Shown one piece after another: positions 30,607-40,292 of a stretch of 64,000 bases of DNA (position 1 is its first letter; each line of letters starts with the position of its first letter). The translations under genes and the position numbers were made by a program. This DNA is from Roseivivax lentus. Its GTDB lineage: Bacteria > Pseudomonadota > Alphaproteobacteria > Rhodobacterales > Rhodobacteraceae. The stretch lies in the NCBI RefSeq assembly GCF_900156805.1, contig NZ_FTOQ01000004.1:1-64000 (forward strand), read 5' to 3'. The notes under the pieces are model-generated. The model was not told the DNA's origin and made no database searches. It saw only the letters and a list, made by a program, of their open reading frames with translations.

Positions 30607-31836
30607 CTATTCCGCGGGCGCGGGGGCCAGGCGGGCGAACACCGTCTCGTTGCCGGGCTCGGGATGGCGCGGGATCATCAGCGCCAGCGCGAGCGAGGTC
30701 AGCGCCATGCCCGCCGCCAGCGTGAACACCGCCTGCGGCGAGACCAGCCAGAGATAGCCCAGCGCGGCCGGCAGGAAGACCGCCGCGATGTGGTTGATGG
30801 TGAAGGCCACGGCGGCGGTGGGCGCGATGTCGCCCGGATCGGCGATCTTCTGGAAATAGGTCTTCAGCGCGAGCGCGAGAGCGAAGAAGATGTGATCGAC
30901 CACGTAGAGGAACGCGGCGAGCATCACGCCCCAGCCGAACCAGTAGAGCCCGCCATAGGCCAGGAAGACCAGCGTCAGCCCGACATATTCGAAGGCCAGC
31001 GCGTTGCGTTCGCCGAAATGCCCCACGGCCCGGCCCATCAGCGGCGCGAAGATCATGTTGGCCACGAGGTTGACGAGATAGAGCGCCGTGACCTCGTGCA
31101 CCTCGAAGCCGAACTTCTCGACCATCATGAAGCCCGCGAAGACGACAAAGATCTGCCGTCGCGCGCCCGACATGAATTGCAGCGCGTAATAGAGCCAGTA
31201 GCGCCGGCGCAGGATGAACTTCTTGAGCTGCGGATTGGGCGCTTCGAATTGCGGGAAGGCCAGCCAGCAATAGGCGACGATCACCAGCGTCAGCCCGCCC
31301 GAAGCCATGTAGACGAAGGCGTAGCCGAGATCGAAGGCCTCCCATGTCATGACGATGGCCACATAGGCCACCAGCGTCGCGGCGGAGGCGGCGGCCACCA
31401 GAAGGCCCAGCATGCGCGGCGCCTCGGCCTTCGGCAACCATTGCAGCTGCAGCGACTGGTTGACCGTCTCGTAATAGTGAAAGCCGATCGAGGACAGCAT
31501 GGTGATCGTGAGGATCCCGCCCATCGAAGGGAAATAGGCGGTGATCGCGGTCGCCACGCCCAGAAGGACAAGCGACACCAGCGCCAGCACCTGTTCGCGC
31601 ATGAAGACGATCACGGCGATCACCCCCACGGCCAGAAAGCCCGGGATCTCGCGCACCGTGTGCAGCCAGCCGATATCGGAGCCGTCGAAATCCGCCGCCT
31701 CGATGACGAAATTGTTCAGCAGCGCCGACCAAGTCGCGAAGCTGAGCGGCATGGCGATGGCCATCAGGAACAGAAGCGTCACGGGACGCCGCCAGATCGG
31801 CAGGGTCCGGGCATCGGCAAGGGGCATGATCCTCAT
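30607..31836 (-). CDS. Major facilitator superfamily transporter
   Basis: A 409-residue, 12-helix protein. The first helix contains LLFLMAIAMPLSFATWSALL. The loop between helices 2 and 3 is unusual (HTVREIPGFLAVGVIAVIVF), and a cytoplasmic mid-loop FILRRRYWLYYALQF separates the halves. No substrate motif is recognisable. An internal Met three residues in (31827) is an alternative start. It is the last gene of the minus run ABC ATPase, permease, cupin, MFS. Confidence 0.83.
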   Translation of the reverse strand: MRIMPLADARTLPIWRRPVTLLFLMAIAMPLSFATWSALLNNFVIEAADFDGSDIGWLHTVREIPGFLAVGVIAVIVFMREQVLALVSLVLLGVATAITAYFPSMGGILTITMLSSIGFHYYETVNQSLQLQWLPKAEAPRMLGLLVAAASAATLVAYVAIVMTWEAFDLGYAFVYMASGGLTLVIVAYCWLAFPQFEAPNPQLKKFILRRRYWLYYALQFMSGARRQIFVVFAGFMMVEKFGFEVHEVTALYLVNLVANMIFAPLMGRAVGHFGERNALAFEYVGLTLVFLAYGGLYWFGWGVMLAAFLYVVDHIFFALALALKTYFQKIADPGDIAPTAAVAFTINHIAAVFLPAALGYLWLVSPQAVFTLAAGMALTSLALALMIPRHPEPGNETVFARLAPAPAE

Positions 31837-31976
31837 GGATCCGGCGATACGCCGATTTGGCGCTCTTGGCGAGATCGCAAATCAAGAGGGCAGCTGTGCG
31901 GAATCGTGAGGGCCCGTCGCCCCAAAGGGTGCGGTGCCTCCGCCGGGCGCGCGGGGCGCCGCGGCGGGTGTCGCTG

Positions 31977-32429
31977 TCAGATCGACGTCATCTCGCCCGA
32001 GGCCGCGGTGAAGCGGTAATCCACGTCCGAGAAGCGGTCCTTCGGAAAGCCGTAAAGAAAACGCAGACCCTCGGCGCCCGCGACGGTGTCGTGCTCGGCC
32101 TCGGCGGGGATGAAGATCGCCACGCCGGGCGAGAGGTCATGCGCAACGCCGTCGATGGTCACGATGCCCTGGCCCGCCAGCCCGAAATAGAACTCCGCCG
32201 GTCCGTGGCGGTGCGGCAGCAGCGTGCCGCCGGGTCCGAATTCGGCGACGCCCAGCGTCATGCCCGTGGTCTTGGTCCGGTCGGCCGAGAACAGCGTCCG
32301 CCAGCGCACCGTGCCGAAGGCCGGATCCTCGCCGCCTTCGAGGGGCGCGTGGTCGGCATTGGCGATGACGGGCAGGCCGTCGAGATAGGTTTCGGCGAAA
32401 TCGCCGGGCATCATGTCCACGTAAGCCAC
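31977..32429 (-). CDS. Cupin-domain protein
   Basis: A 150-residue single cupin. Motif 1 is GTLLPHRHGPAEFYFGLAGQ (HxH and Glu as metal ligands) and motif 2 is PGVAIFIPAEAEHDTV (final His ligand). The barrel could be an enzyme (dioxygenase, isomerase, DMSP lyase) or a ligand-binding protein; nothing here decides. I start at GTG 32429 because a near-perfect SD, AGGAGGA, sits six bases upstream; the downstream ATG pair at 32411-32414 has none. It lies between an ABC exporter and an MFS gene. Confidence 0.82.
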   Translation of the reverse strand: MAYVDMMPGDFAETYLDGLPVIANADHAPLEGGEDPAFGTVRWRTLFSADRTKTTGMTLGVAEFGPGGTLLPHRHGPAEFYFGLAGQGIVTIDGVAHDLSPGVAIFIPAEAEHDTVAGAEGLRFLYGFPKDRFSDVDYRFTAASGEMTSI

Positions 32430-32559
32430 CGCACTTCCTCCTGCGCCGAATGTCCGGCACAGGTAGGCGCTGCGGGGCGGCGCGTCTGTTCCATGTGCGA
32501 CCGCCCCGAAGTCGATTTCGGAGCGCTCGTTTGCGACATCGCCGCGCCGCAAACAGGCC

Positions 32560-33321
32560 TCAGGCGCGGATGCGCCAGCCGGTCTTGAAGATCCACCAGA
32601 CGGTGAGGACGCAAAGGGCGGTGAACCCTGCGATGGCCAGGAGGCTCACCATCACCGGCACGTCGGCCATGCCGAAGAACGACCACCGGAAGCCCGAGAT
32701 CAGGTAGACGACCGGGTTGAACAGCGCCACCTTCTGCCAGAATTCCGGCAGCATCGAGATCGAGTAGAACGACCCGCCAAGGAACACGAGCGGCGTCACG
32801 ACCAGAAGCGGGACGAGCTGGAGCTGTTCGAAATTCGACGCCCAGATGCCGATGATGAAGCCCAGAAGCGCGAAGCTCGTGCAGGTCAGCACCAGAAAGG
32901 CCAGCATGGCGGGCCAGTTCTGCACCGTCAGATCGACGAAGAAGGTCGCGGTGATCAGGATCATCACGCCGATGAACAGCGACTTCGTCGCCGCCGCCCC
33001 CACATAGCCCAGGATCACCTCGGCGAAGCTGATCGGCGCCGACAGAAGCTCGTAGATCGTGCCGATGAATTTCGGGAAATAGATCCCGAAGGACGCGTTC
33101 GAGATCGCCTGCGTCATCACCGTCAGCATGATGAGCCCGGGCACGATGAAGGCGCCGTATGAGATGCCGTCCACCTCGTCGATGCGGCTGCCGATGGCCG
33201 CGCCGAAGACCACGAAGTAGAGCGAGGTCGAGATGACGGGCGAAATGATGGATTGCAGGAAGGTGCGCACGAAGCGCGCCATCTCGAAGCGATAGATCGC
33301 CCAGATCGCGGTCCAGTTCAT
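32560..33321 (-). CDS. ABC-2 type transporter permease
   Basis: A 253-residue six-helix permease of the YadH/NodJ type. It has an amphipathic N-terminal segment ([20 protein letters not shown]), the ABC-2 motif region [20 protein letters not shown], and the re-entrant [21 protein letters not shown] before [10 protein letters not shown]. Its start overlaps the ATPase stop, so the pair forms one exporter. Substrates of this group include polysaccharide, lipid or drug; unknown here. Confidence 0.92.
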   Translation of the reverse strand: MNWTAIWAIYRFEMARFVRTFLQSIISPVISTSLYFVVFGAAIGSRIDEVDGISYGAFIVPGLIMLTVMTQAISNASFGIYFPKFIGTIYELLSAPISFAEVILGYVGAAATKSLFIGVMILITATFFVDLTVQNWPAMLAFLVLTCTSFALLGFIIGIWASNFEQLQLVPLLVVTPLVFLGGSFYSISMLPEFWQKVALFNPVVYLISGFRWSFFGMADVPVMVSLLAIAGFTALCVLTVWWIFKTGWRIRA

Positions 33322-34262
33322 GCGGCGTCTCCTTCGTCGTCTTCCTTGCGCACGAGACCCACGAAGATCTCCTCGAGCGAGCTTTGCGTCGTCTCGACGT
33401 CGGCGATGCTGAGCCCCGCCTCCGAAAGCGACCCGATCAGCCGGGCGATGCCGGTGCGTTCGGCCTGCGTGTCGTAGGTGTAGATCAGCGTCTCGCCTTC
33501 ATCCTCGAGCCGCAGGTCGTAATCCGACAGGCCCTCGGGCACGGTCTCGATCGGGGCGCTCAGCGCGATGCGCAGCTCCTTCCGGCCGAGCCGCGCCATC
33601 AGATCCGTGGTCTTCTCGACCAGCAGCAGCTCGCCCGCCGAGATCACCCCGATGCGGTCGGCCATCGCCTCGGCCTCCTCGATGTAATGGGTGGTCAGGA
33701 TGATGGTGACGCCGGTCTCCTTCAGCTTGGCGACGATGTCCCACATGTCGCGGCGCAGCTCCACGTCGACGCCCGCGGTGGGCTCGTCGAGAAACAGCAC
33801 CTTGGGATCGTGGCTCAGCGCCTTGGCGATCAGCACCCGGCGCTTCATCCCGCCCGAAAGCTCCTGCAGCTGGCTGTGCTTCTTGTCGTAAAGCGACAGC
33901 CGGCGCAGCAACTCGTCGAGATAGGCATCGTCGCGCTTGGCTCCGAAGAGCCCACGCGAAAAGCGCACCGCCGACCAGACCGTCTCGAACGGCTCGAGGG
34001 TCAGTTCCTGCGGCACCAGCCCCACGAGCGACCGCGCGGCGCGGAAATCCCGCACCACGTCGTGGCCGCCCACGCGGATCGACCCGCCCGTCGGCATGGT
34101 GATGCCGCAGATCGTGGAGATCAGCGTCGTCTTGCCCGCGCCATTGGGGCCGAGAAGCGCCAGGATCTCTCCCTCCTCGATGCTCAGGCTGACGCCCTTC
34201 AGCGCCTGGAAGCCGCCATCATAGGTCTTTTCGGCATTCTCGATCTCGACCATCCCGGCCAT
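33318..34262 (-). CDS. ABC-2 type transporter ATP-binding protein
   Basis: A 314-residue ATPase of the YadG/CcmA-like group. It shows Walker [13 protein letters not shown]-loop VPQE, signature LSGGMKRR, Walker [13 protein letters not shown] and switch His TTHY. A C-terminal regulatory extension of about 90 residues follows. ATG at 34262 is supported by GAGGAG nine bases upstream. It forms an exporter with the overlapping permease gene and is divergent from an EamA gene. Confidence 0.94.
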   Translation of the reverse strand: MAGMVEIENAEKTYDGGFQALKGVSLSIEEGEILALLGPNGAGKTTLISTICGITMPTGGSIRVGGHDVVRDFRAARSLVGLVPQELTLEPFETVWSAVRFSRGLFGAKRDDAYLDELLRRLSLYDKKHSQLQELSGGMKRRVLIAKALSHDPKVLFLDEPTAGVDVELRRDMWDIVAKLKETGVTIILTTHYIEEAEAMADRIGVISAGELLLVEKTTDLMARLGRKELRIALSAPIETVPEGLSDYDLRLEDEGETLIYTYDTQAERTGIARLIGSLSEAGLSIADVETTQSSLEEIFVGLVRKEDDEGDAA

Positions 34263-34410
34263 GTCTGCACACTCCTCGTTCACGACCCCTGAGGTAATCC
34301 GCGCGCGGCGGCGCGGCAATGTGCAGGAATGCAGCCCCCCGGCGCAGGTGGCCGGGCGGACCCCCGAAAAAGCGCTTCTCAGCCCGTCGCGGGCGCGCTA
34401 CGGCGAAGGC

Positions 34411-35370
34411 ATGAGCCGCATCGACCGCCCAGCCCTCGGAATCCTGCTGATCTGCGCGGGCGTCACCGCGATCTCGGTCAATGATTTCCAGATCAAGTTG
34501 CTGTCGGGCGGCTATCCGCTGCACCAGATCGTCTTCATCCGGTCGGCGATCGGGCTCGCGCTGACGCTGGTCCTGCTGCGGTTCGAAGGCGGCTTCGCCG
34601 CGCTGCGCACAGCGACGCCCGGGCTGCATCTGCTGCGCGGGCTGTTCGTCGTCGCGGCCAACATGACCTTCTACGCCGCCGTCGCGGTGCTGCCGCTGGC
34701 GCAGGCGACCGCGCTGTTCTTCGTGGCGCCCTTGTTCATCACCCTGCTCTCGATCCCGTTTCTGGGCGAGCGGGTCGGCCCCGTCCGGCTTTTCGCGGTG
34801 GTGGCGGGCTTTGCGGGCGTGCTGCTGATGCAGGTGCCCGAGGCCGAAGGCGCGGGCACGGTTTCCCCGGGCGTCCTGCTCCTGCCGGTGGCGGCGGCGT
34901 TTCTTTATGCCAGCATGCAGGTCCTGACCCGCAAGCTCGGCGCGCAGGCCTCCGCGGCGGCGCTCGCGATCTATATCCAGACCACCTTCCTGATCGTCTC
35001 GGCGCTGTTCTTCCTCGTCGCGGGCGACGGGCGCTTCGCGGAGCATACGACGAATGACAGCCTGCGCTTCCTGCTGCGGGCCTGGCACTGGCCCACACCC
35101 GAGGACTGGCCGCTCTTTCTGGGCATCGGCGCTGTGGCCGGTGTGATCGGCTATTGCCTCTCGGCGGCCTACCGGCTCGCCAATGCGTCGATCATAGCAC
35201 CGTTCGAATATCTGGGCCTGCCGCTGGCGATCCTGTGGGGCTGGCTGGTCTTCGGCGAATGGCCGAGCGTGCTGACCTGGGCAGGTTCAGCGCTGATCGT
35301 CGGCGCCGGGCTCGTGGTGTTCTTCCGCGAAGGCGCGCGCCCCCGGCCGAACCGGGCAGCGCGCCGCTGA
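34411..35370 (+). CDS. EamA/DMT family transporter
   Basis: A 319-residue protein with ten helices in two EamA repeats. It opens LGILLICAGVTAISVNDFQI, then has HQIVFIRSAIGLALTLVLLR and, in repeat two, SIIAPFEYLGLPLAILWGW. This pattern matches the RhaT/S-adenosylmethionine-uptake-like branch of DMT proteins. That is a loose resemblance, not a function. A basic tail (RPRPNRAARR) ends the protein. Convergent with hemE, 7 bp apart. Confidence 0.88.
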   Translation: MSRIDRPALGILLICAGVTAISVNDFQIKLLSGGYPLHQIVFIRSAIGLALTLVLLRFEGGFAALRTATPGLHLLRGLFVVAANMTFYAAVAVLPLAQATALFFVAPLFITLLSIPFLGERVGPVRLFAVVAGFAGVLLMQVPEAEGAGTVSPGVLLLPVAAAFLYASMQVLTRKLGAQASAAALAIYIQTTFLIVSALFFLVAGDGRFAEHTTNDSLRFLLRAWHWPTPEDWPLFLGIGAVAGVIGYCLSAAYRLANASIIAPFEYLGLPLAILWGWLVFGEWPSVLTWAGSALIVGAGLVVFFREGARPRPNRAARR

Positions 35371-35377
35371 GGCCGGA

Positions 35378-36406
35378 TCAGCCGCCGCGCACCGTGTCGA
35401 TCATCAGCTGCACGTTCTCGGGATCGGCATCGGGAGTGATGCCGTGGCCGAGGTTGAAGATGTACGGGCCATGCTTAAGCGCATCGACCACGGCGCGCGT
35501 CTCGCGCACCAGGTCCTCGCCGCCGGTGACCATGTGCTTGGAGGCGAGGTTGCCCTGCACGCAGCCATGGATCTGGACGTTCTCGGCCACCCATTCGGGG
35601 CTGACGCTGTCATCGACCGCGACGCAATCTGCGCCGGTGGCGGCATGGAAGCCCTTGTAGAAATCCCCGCCCTGGCGCGGGAAGGCGATGACCGGCAGGC
35701 CCGGAAAGCGCGATTTCATCTCCTGCGTGATGATCCGCGCGGGCTCCTGGGCGTATTTGATGAAATCGTCGCCCTTGAGCGATCCGGCCCAGCTGTCGAA
35801 GATCTTCACCACCTCCGCGCCGGCCTCGACCTGGCGCGAGAGGTACTCGATCGTGCCTTCGGTCAGGAGCGCGATGATCTTCTCGAAGAGCGCGGTCTTC
35901 TCGGCCTTCAGCGCATGGGCCGGACCCTGATCGGGGGTGCCCTTGCCGGCGATCATGTAGGTCGCGACGGTCCAGGGCGCGCCGGCGAAGCCGATCAGCG
36001 TTGTCTCTTCGGGCAGGCCCTTCGACAGGATGCGCACCGTCTCGTAGACCGGCGACAGCGTGTCGTCGATGGCCGAGACCGGCTTCAGCTTCTCGAAATC
36101 GGCCTCGGAGGTGATGGTCGAAAGCCGCGGCCCCTCGCCAGTGACGAACCACAGGTCGGCACCCAGCGCCTGCGGCAGCAGCAGGATGTCGGCGAAGAGG
36201 ATCGCCGCGTCGAAGCCGTAGCGCCGGATCGGCTGAAAGGTGACCTCGGCGGCCAGTTCCGGGTTGTAGCAGAGCGACAGGAAATCGCCCGCCTCGGCCC
36301 GGGTGGCGCGGTATTCGGGCAGGTAGCGACCGGCCTGGCGCATCATCCAGATGGGCGGTGTCGGCAGGGTCTCGCCCTTCAATGCGCGCAGGATCGTCTT
36401 GGTCAT
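35378..36406 (-). CDS. hemE: Uroporphyrinogen decarboxylase
   Basis: A 342-residue HemE that removes four carboxyl groups from uroporphyrinogen III. The invariant N-terminal [17 protein letters not shown] and the catalytic-Asp region [16 protein letters not shown] are present, with [16 protein letters not shown] and IFDSWAG downstream. The start at 36406 (MTKTILRAL) gives the normal length. It is divergent from hemC, so one 104-bp region controls two successive pathway steps. Confidence 0.97.
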   Translation of the reverse strand: MTKTILRALKGETLPTPPIWMMRQAGRYLPEYRATRAEAGDFLSLCYNPELAAEVTFQPIRRYGFDAAILFADILLLPQALGADLWFVTGEGPRLSTITSEADFEKLKPVSAIDDTLSPVYETVRILSKGLPEETTLIGFAGAPWTVATYMIAGKGTPDQGPAHALKAEKTALFEKIIALLTEGTIEYLSRQVEAGAEVVKIFDSWAGSLKGDDFIKYAQEPARIITQEMKSRFPGLPVIAFPRQGGDFYKGFHAATGADCVAVDDSVSPEWVAENVQIHGCVQGNLASKHMVTGGEDLVRETRAVVDALKHGPYIFNLGHGITPDADPENVQLMIDTVRGG

Positions 36407-36463
36407 ATGCCTCGGTGCCTTCCCTCGTCTTTCGCCCATGTGGTCCGATGCCCGCGCCCGAGT

Positions 36464-36481
36464 GTCAAGTCTGCTTGTCAC
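36464..36481. promoter_or_regulatory. Inverted repeat between hemE and hemC, candidate operator
   Basis: TGTCAAG, a 4-base spacer (TCTG) and CTTGTCA form an 18-bp near-palindrome 29 bp before hemC. It reads TGT-N12-TCA, one base from the TGT-N12-ACA sites of PpsR/CrtJ, which is reported to control hem genes in Rhodobacter. Only the symmetry is observed; the regulator is inference. Confidence 0.35.
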
Positions 36482-36510
36482 CCGCAATCGGCCTGCTTAA
36501 AGCTGTCGGC

Positions 36511-37470
36511 ATGAGCATTGACCTTCCCTCCCCCGCCCATCCGCTGAAGATCGGCACCCGCGGATCGCCCCTGGCGCTGGCCCAGGCGAACGAGACGCGC
36601 GACCGGCTGGCCCAGGCCTTCGATCTGCCGCACGAGGCCTTCACCATCGTCATCATCAAGACCACCGGCGACAAGATCATCGACCGGCCGCTGAAGGAGA
36701 TCGGCGGCAAGGGCCTGTTCACCCGCGAGATCGAGGCCGACATGCTGTCGGGCGCCATCGACATCGCGGTGCATTCGATGAAGGACATGCCGGTGCTGCA
36801 GCCCGAGGGTCTGACGCTCGACACCTACCTGCCGCGCGAGGATCCGCGCGATGCGTTCATCTCGTCCGAGTTTTCCGCCCTGGCCGAGCTGCCCGAAGGT
36901 GCCACCGTCGGCACGTCGAGCCTGCGCCGCCGCGCGCAGCTTCTGGTGCGCCGGCCCGATCTCGACGTGGTGGAGTTCCGCGGCAACCTGCAGACACGGC
37001 TGAAGAAACTCGATGACGGCGTGGCCCGCGCCACCTTCCTCGCCCGCGCCGGGCTCAACCGGCTGGGCATGAGCCACGTGCCGCAACACCCGATCGAGGT
37101 GACCGACATGCTGCCCGCCGTGGCGCAGGGCGCCATCGGCATCGAACGGCGCGAGGACGACACGCGCGTCGCCGACATGCTGGCCGCGATCCACGACACC
37201 GAAACCGGTCAGCGCCTCGCGGCGGAGCGCGCCTTCCTCGCGGCGCTCGACGGCTCCTGCGAGACGCCCATCGCGGGGCTCGCGACGCTGGAGGGCGGCA
37301 CGCTGCATCTGGCGGGCGAAGTGCTGCGCCCGGACGGCTCGGAAGCGCATGCGGACAGCCGCACCGGTCCGATCGAGGACGGCGTGGAGATGGGCCGCGA
37401 TCTCGCGCGCGATCTTCTGTCCCGCGCGGGGCCGGATTTCTTCGACTGGATCGCACCGAAGACCGCCTGA
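36511..37470 (+). CDS. hemC: Porphobilinogen deaminase (hydroxymethylbilane synthase)
   Basis: A 319-residue HemC that joins four porphobilinogens. It has IGTRGSPLALAQA at the start, GKGLFTREIEADML, HSMKDMP, the SSLRRRAQL arginines, and the dipyrromethane-cofactor cysteine Cys250 in LDGSCETPIAG. Length is typical. Together with hemE across the divergent promoter and hemF at 58 kb, it shows a full aerobic heme route, though the genes are not in one operon. Confidence 0.97.
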   Translation: MSIDLPSPAHPLKIGTRGSPLALAQANETRDRLAQAFDLPHEAFTIVIIKTTGDKIIDRPLKEIGGKGLFTREIEADMLSGAIDIAVHSMKDMPVLQPEGLTLDTYLPREDPRDAFISSEFSALAELPEGATVGTSSLRRRAQLLVRRPDLDVVEFRGNLQTRLKKLDDGVARATFLARAGLNRLGMSHVPQHPIEVTDMLPAVAQGAIGIERREDDTRVADMLAAIHDTETGQRLAAERAFLAALDGSCETPIAGLATLEGGTLHLAGEVLRPDGSEAHADSRTGPIEDGVEMGRDLARDLLSRAGPDFFDWIAPKTA

Positions 37471-37644
37471 TCGGCACCGTCTTCGCGGGTCTTCCGACCG
37501 GAGCCGAAGCGCCAACCGGACCGGCACGCGCCGTGTCCCGCTTCGGCCTGACCGGAGGACGGCACCGGCGCGCCGGTGTTTCGGCCCGGCGGGTCCCGCC
37601 ATTGCCATCGCCGCGCCACCGGCTCCGCGGCAGCCGCCGCCCCT

Positions 37645-37694
37645 ATCTTCATCTTTCCAGATGTCGCCCGGAGGTTTGGAGGCAGCGCCTCCAA
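37645..37694 (-). repeat. Dispersed hairpin element, diverged copy
   Basis: On the minus strand the stem TTGGAGGC (loop GCT) GCCTCCAA is followed by ACCTCCGGGCGACATCTGG and then AAAGATGAAGAT. The stem closing on GGC-GCT-GCC and the CTCCGG after it match the element at 59255-59305. The AAGATGAAG tail recalls intergenic repeats common in Rhodobacterales. It lies in the 296-bp gap between the convergent hemC and DUF4198 genes; nothing else is seen there except the next hairpin. Confidence 0.5.
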
Positions 37695-37735
37695 CGCGCG
37701 GGGCGTGGCCCAAGGGGCCGCGCCCCGCGCGCCGG

Positions 37736-37760
37736 TCGCCTCGGGCAGGGCCCGAGGCGA
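37736..37760 (-). terminator. Strong hairpin after the DUF4198 gene
   Basis: Perfect 11-bp stem TCGCCTCGGGC (37736-37746) with GCCCGAGGCGA (37750-37760), 3-base loop, six bases after the stop codon of the minus-strand gene. No T-run follows, so it may act as a 3' stabiliser rather than a true intrinsic terminator. Confidence 0.55.
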
Positions 37761-37766
37761 AACCCC

Positions 37767-38585
37767 TCACTGCGCCGGCACGAGATAGGTCAGCGACGCC
37801 CAAAGCGATTCCCAGGTGGGATCGCTCATCATCTCGGCCTCGAGCTCCCGGATCACCACTGCATCGGCGAGGTACTCCGTCCCCGGCGCGACCGGCAGGG
37901 TCGCGACGCCCGCCTCGTCGGTCTTGTGCAGGCTCACGGAAACGGTCCCGTCGGGCGCCCGCGCGAAAAGCTCGACCTGCGCATCCGCGCGCGGCGTGCC
38001 CTCGTAGAGCACCCGGACCGGCAGCCCGGCGGACAGATCGTCCGTATAGGGATTGGCCAGCGCCACGATCTCGGTCAGAAGGCCCACTTCCCGGTCCGAC
38101 CCGGCACCGTCGCCCACCGCGATCAGGCTCTTGCCGTAGCGCGTGTAGCTCTCGCGCACGTTCTCCGGATCGAGCCCGCGCTCCGCGAACCGCTCTAGCG
38201 CCCAGGCGGCATCCTTGTGGGTGACGAAATTCTCGAATTTCTCGTAGCTGTCATAGACCAGGTTGTAGGCCTTGGTCTGGTGCACGACGATGGCGAGGCC
38301 CGCCCCGGGCGCCTCCATCTGCAGCGCCGGACGGTCGCCCGCGCGGCCCGGCACCTCGATCGCCCGGTCGCCCATCACCAGATCGAAGCGGGTGAAATTT
38401 GGCGGGATATAGGAATACGCCGCGCCGTCGAACGCCTCGCCCACGCGGATATCGGCGATCAGATCGCTGCCGTCGGGCACCTGATAGACGGTCGGATCGA
38501 TCCAGAATTCATGCGACGCGGCCGGCACGGCCAGGCATGCGGCGGCCAGCGCGAGCGCGGCACGGCGAAGGGGGCGGGCGATCAT
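37767..38585 (-). CDS. DUF4198 domain periplasmic protein
   Basis: A 272-residue secreted protein with signal peptide ending near AVPAASHEFW. The SHEFWIDP start of the mature part is the DUF4198 hallmark (proteins often near Ni/Co or TonB uptake systems and sometimes annotated as the GM subunit of such transporters). DLSAGLPVRVLYEGTPRADA and TDEAGVATLPVAPG form a Cna-B-like beta domain. The N-terminal His is suited to bind metal. No metal transporter is adjacent in this window. Confidence 0.8.
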   Translation of the reverse strand: MIARPLRRAALALAAACLAVPAASHEFWIDPTVYQVPDGSDLIADIRVGEAFDGAAYSYIPPNFTRFDLVMGDRAIEVPGRAGDRPALQMEAPGAGLAIVVHQTKAYNLVYDSYEKFENFVTHKDAAWALERFAERGLDPENVRESYTRYGKSLIAVGDGAGSDREVGLLTEIVALANPYTDDLSAGLPVRVLYEGTPRADAQVELFARAPDGTVSVSLHKTDEAGVATLPVAPGTEYLADAVVIRELEAEMMSDPTWESLWASLTYLVPAQ

Positions 38586-38711
38586 GGGAAGCTCCGTTCT
38601 GTTTCGGACCGATGGTAGCGCGCCCCGCGTGAGCCGCAATCGCCGCGCGATCACGGGGGCGTCACGGCAGGGGCGCGCGCGGGCCGGCCAAGCGCCAATC
38701 GGCTCAGAATG

Positions 38712-39176
38712 TCACGCGGATTTCGTTCGGCGCTCCAGCTCGCTCGCGGCATCGGCCATGCGGGCGCGGAACTTGCGGTCGATCTTGCCCTTGGCCAGCT
38801 TCATGGATTGCACGATCAGCCGCGCCGACAGCGTCTTCGGGGTCAGCGCCACGTCGACGCTGATCCGGGTGCGCGAACGCGACAGCGCCACGCATTCCAC
38901 CACGCTGCGCGTCTCCAGCCCGCCCGACTTGCTTTCGAAGACCATCAGCGTCGGCGGCTCGTAGCGCACCAGCCGGATATCGGCATCCCGCGCCTTGCCG
39001 CGAAAGGTGAAACGGGCGCGCCAGCTCATGCCCTCGCCCACAGCCTCCTGCGCATCGCTGCGGCTGACCTCGATGCCGCGGCGCATGACCGACCGTTCGA
39101 TCTGGTCGAAATCGCTGATTTCCTCGAAGACGCGTTCCAGCGGCGCTTCGATGTCCTCCTTGTGGGAAAACTCCAT
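38712..39176 (-). CDS. SRPBCC (START-like) family protein
   Basis: A 154-residue protein with the fold signature FSHKEDIEAPLERVFEEISD at the N-terminus, a central beta sheet (FTFRGKARDADIRLVRYEPP) and the long C-terminal helix KGKIDRKFRARMADAASELE. Such proteins bind hydrophobic ligands. There is no signal peptide. The function is unknown. It lies 77 bp upstream of, and in the same direction as, no obvious partner; nudC precedes it on this strand. Confidence 0.78.
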   Translation of the reverse strand: MEFSHKEDIEAPLERVFEEISDFDQIERSVMRRGIEVSRSDAQEAVGEGMSWRARFTFRGKARDADIRLVRYEPPTLMVFESKSGGLETRSVVECVALSRSRTRISVDVALTPKTLSARLIVQSMKLAKGKIDRKFRARMADAASELERRTKSA

Positions 39177-39253
39177 GCTCGGCCCCTTTTACCCCTCGTG
39201 CCCCTCGCCCGTCCCGTTGACCGAAATCGGCGCGTTTGGCGCGGAGTGTTCCC

Positions 39254-40225
39254 TCAATCGATCCGGTCTGCAAGCCAGTTGCGGAGCATGAAATGCGCGA
39301 TCGCGCCCTCCCGCGCCGGGAGCAGACCGGTCTCGTGCCCGGCCATGGTCGCCACCAGGCGCTCGCGCGTGACCCATTGCGCCGCCTCGATCTCGGCGGG
39401 GTCGATGGTGATCTCGATGCTTTCCGCCACACCGTGGCAGCCGATCATCAGCGAGTTCGGGAAGGCCCAGGGCTGGCTGGCGAGATAGCGCACCGGGCCC
39501 ACCGTCACGCCGGTCTCCTCGAAGACCTCGCGGCGCACGGCGGCCTCGATCGTCTCGCCCGGTTCCACGAAGCCCGCAAGGCAGGAATACATCCCCTCGG
39601 GCCAGCCCGGCGAGCGTCCCAGAAGCGTGTGCGGCCCATGGGTCACGAGCATGATGACCACGGGATCGGTGCGCGGGAAATGCCCCGCCCCGCAGCGCGG
39701 ACAGCGCCGCTGCCAGCCCGCCTGCGCCATGTCCGAGGGCGCGCCGCATTTCGAGCAGAAGGCGTGGCTGAGATGCCAGTTCAGCACCGCCCGCGCCGTG
39801 GCGGCCAGTTCCGCGTCGCGCGGACTGAGCCAGGTCATGATCCGGCGCAGTTCCGCGAACCGGCCCTCGGGACAGTCGGGATGAATCTGCTCGGTCGGGT
39901 CGGCGAAGGCGCCCAGCGCATCGGTGTCCAGATCGTCGGGCGTCCAGGCCGAGATATCGGCGGCGAAGACCGGCGCGTCACCGTCGCGGCCGAGAAACAG
40001 CGCCTCACCGGGGTCGCTGTCGCCCAGAACCGGATGATCCGTCGCGACCCGCATCAGCGCCGCGGGCTTGTCCTGCGTGATGAGCGGCTTGCCGCGCCAG
40101 AGCACGATCACGCGCGCGGTCTCGGACCGCCAGAGCGCGGCCAGCGCGGCGGGATCGGTGCGCAGCTCGGCCGCCCGGTCGAGCCCGGATCCGCCGAACG
40201 TCACCTCTTCGGGATTGCGCAACAC
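39254..40225 (-). CDS. nudC: NAD+ diphosphatase / NADH pyrophosphatase NudC
   Basis: A 323-residue Nudix hydrolase that cleaves NAD(H) and removes NAD caps from RNA. It has an N-terminal domain, then a zinc ribbon (FCSKCGAP and RRCPRCGAG), then the Nudix box (AGFVEPGETIEAAVRREVFE, ETGV) and the NudC-specific SQPWAFPNS. The GTG start at 40225 is supported by GAGGAG seven bases upstream. Divergent from a 5'-nucleotidase-like gene, with a palindrome between. Confidence 0.95.
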   Translation of the reverse strand: MLRNPEEVTFGGSGLDRAAELRTDPAALAALWRSETARVIVLWRGKPLITQDKPAALMRVATDHPVLGDSDPGEALFLGRDGDAPVFAADISAWTPDDLDTDALGAFADPTEQIHPDCPEGRFAELRRIMTWLSPRDAELAATARAVLNWHLSHAFCSKCGAPSDMAQAGWQRRCPRCGAGHFPRTDPVVIMLVTHGPHTLLGRSPGWPEGMYSCLAGFVEPGETIEAAVRREVFEETGVTVGPVRYLASQPWAFPNSLMIGCHGVAESIEITIDPAEIEAAQWVTRERLVATMAGHETGLLPAREGAIAHFMLRNWLADRID

Positions 40226-40292
40226 GCGAACTCTCCTCTGGATGGGCCATTTTTGTCACCACAGGAAAAAACGGCGTGTGCTGAATTGCGGC

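Noticed and set aside
31977-32429. DMSP lyase (DddQ/DddW/DddL) for the cupin gene
   Set aside because: Tempting in a Rhodobacterales genome, but only the general cupin ligands are seen; no lyase-specific residues or ddd neighbours.
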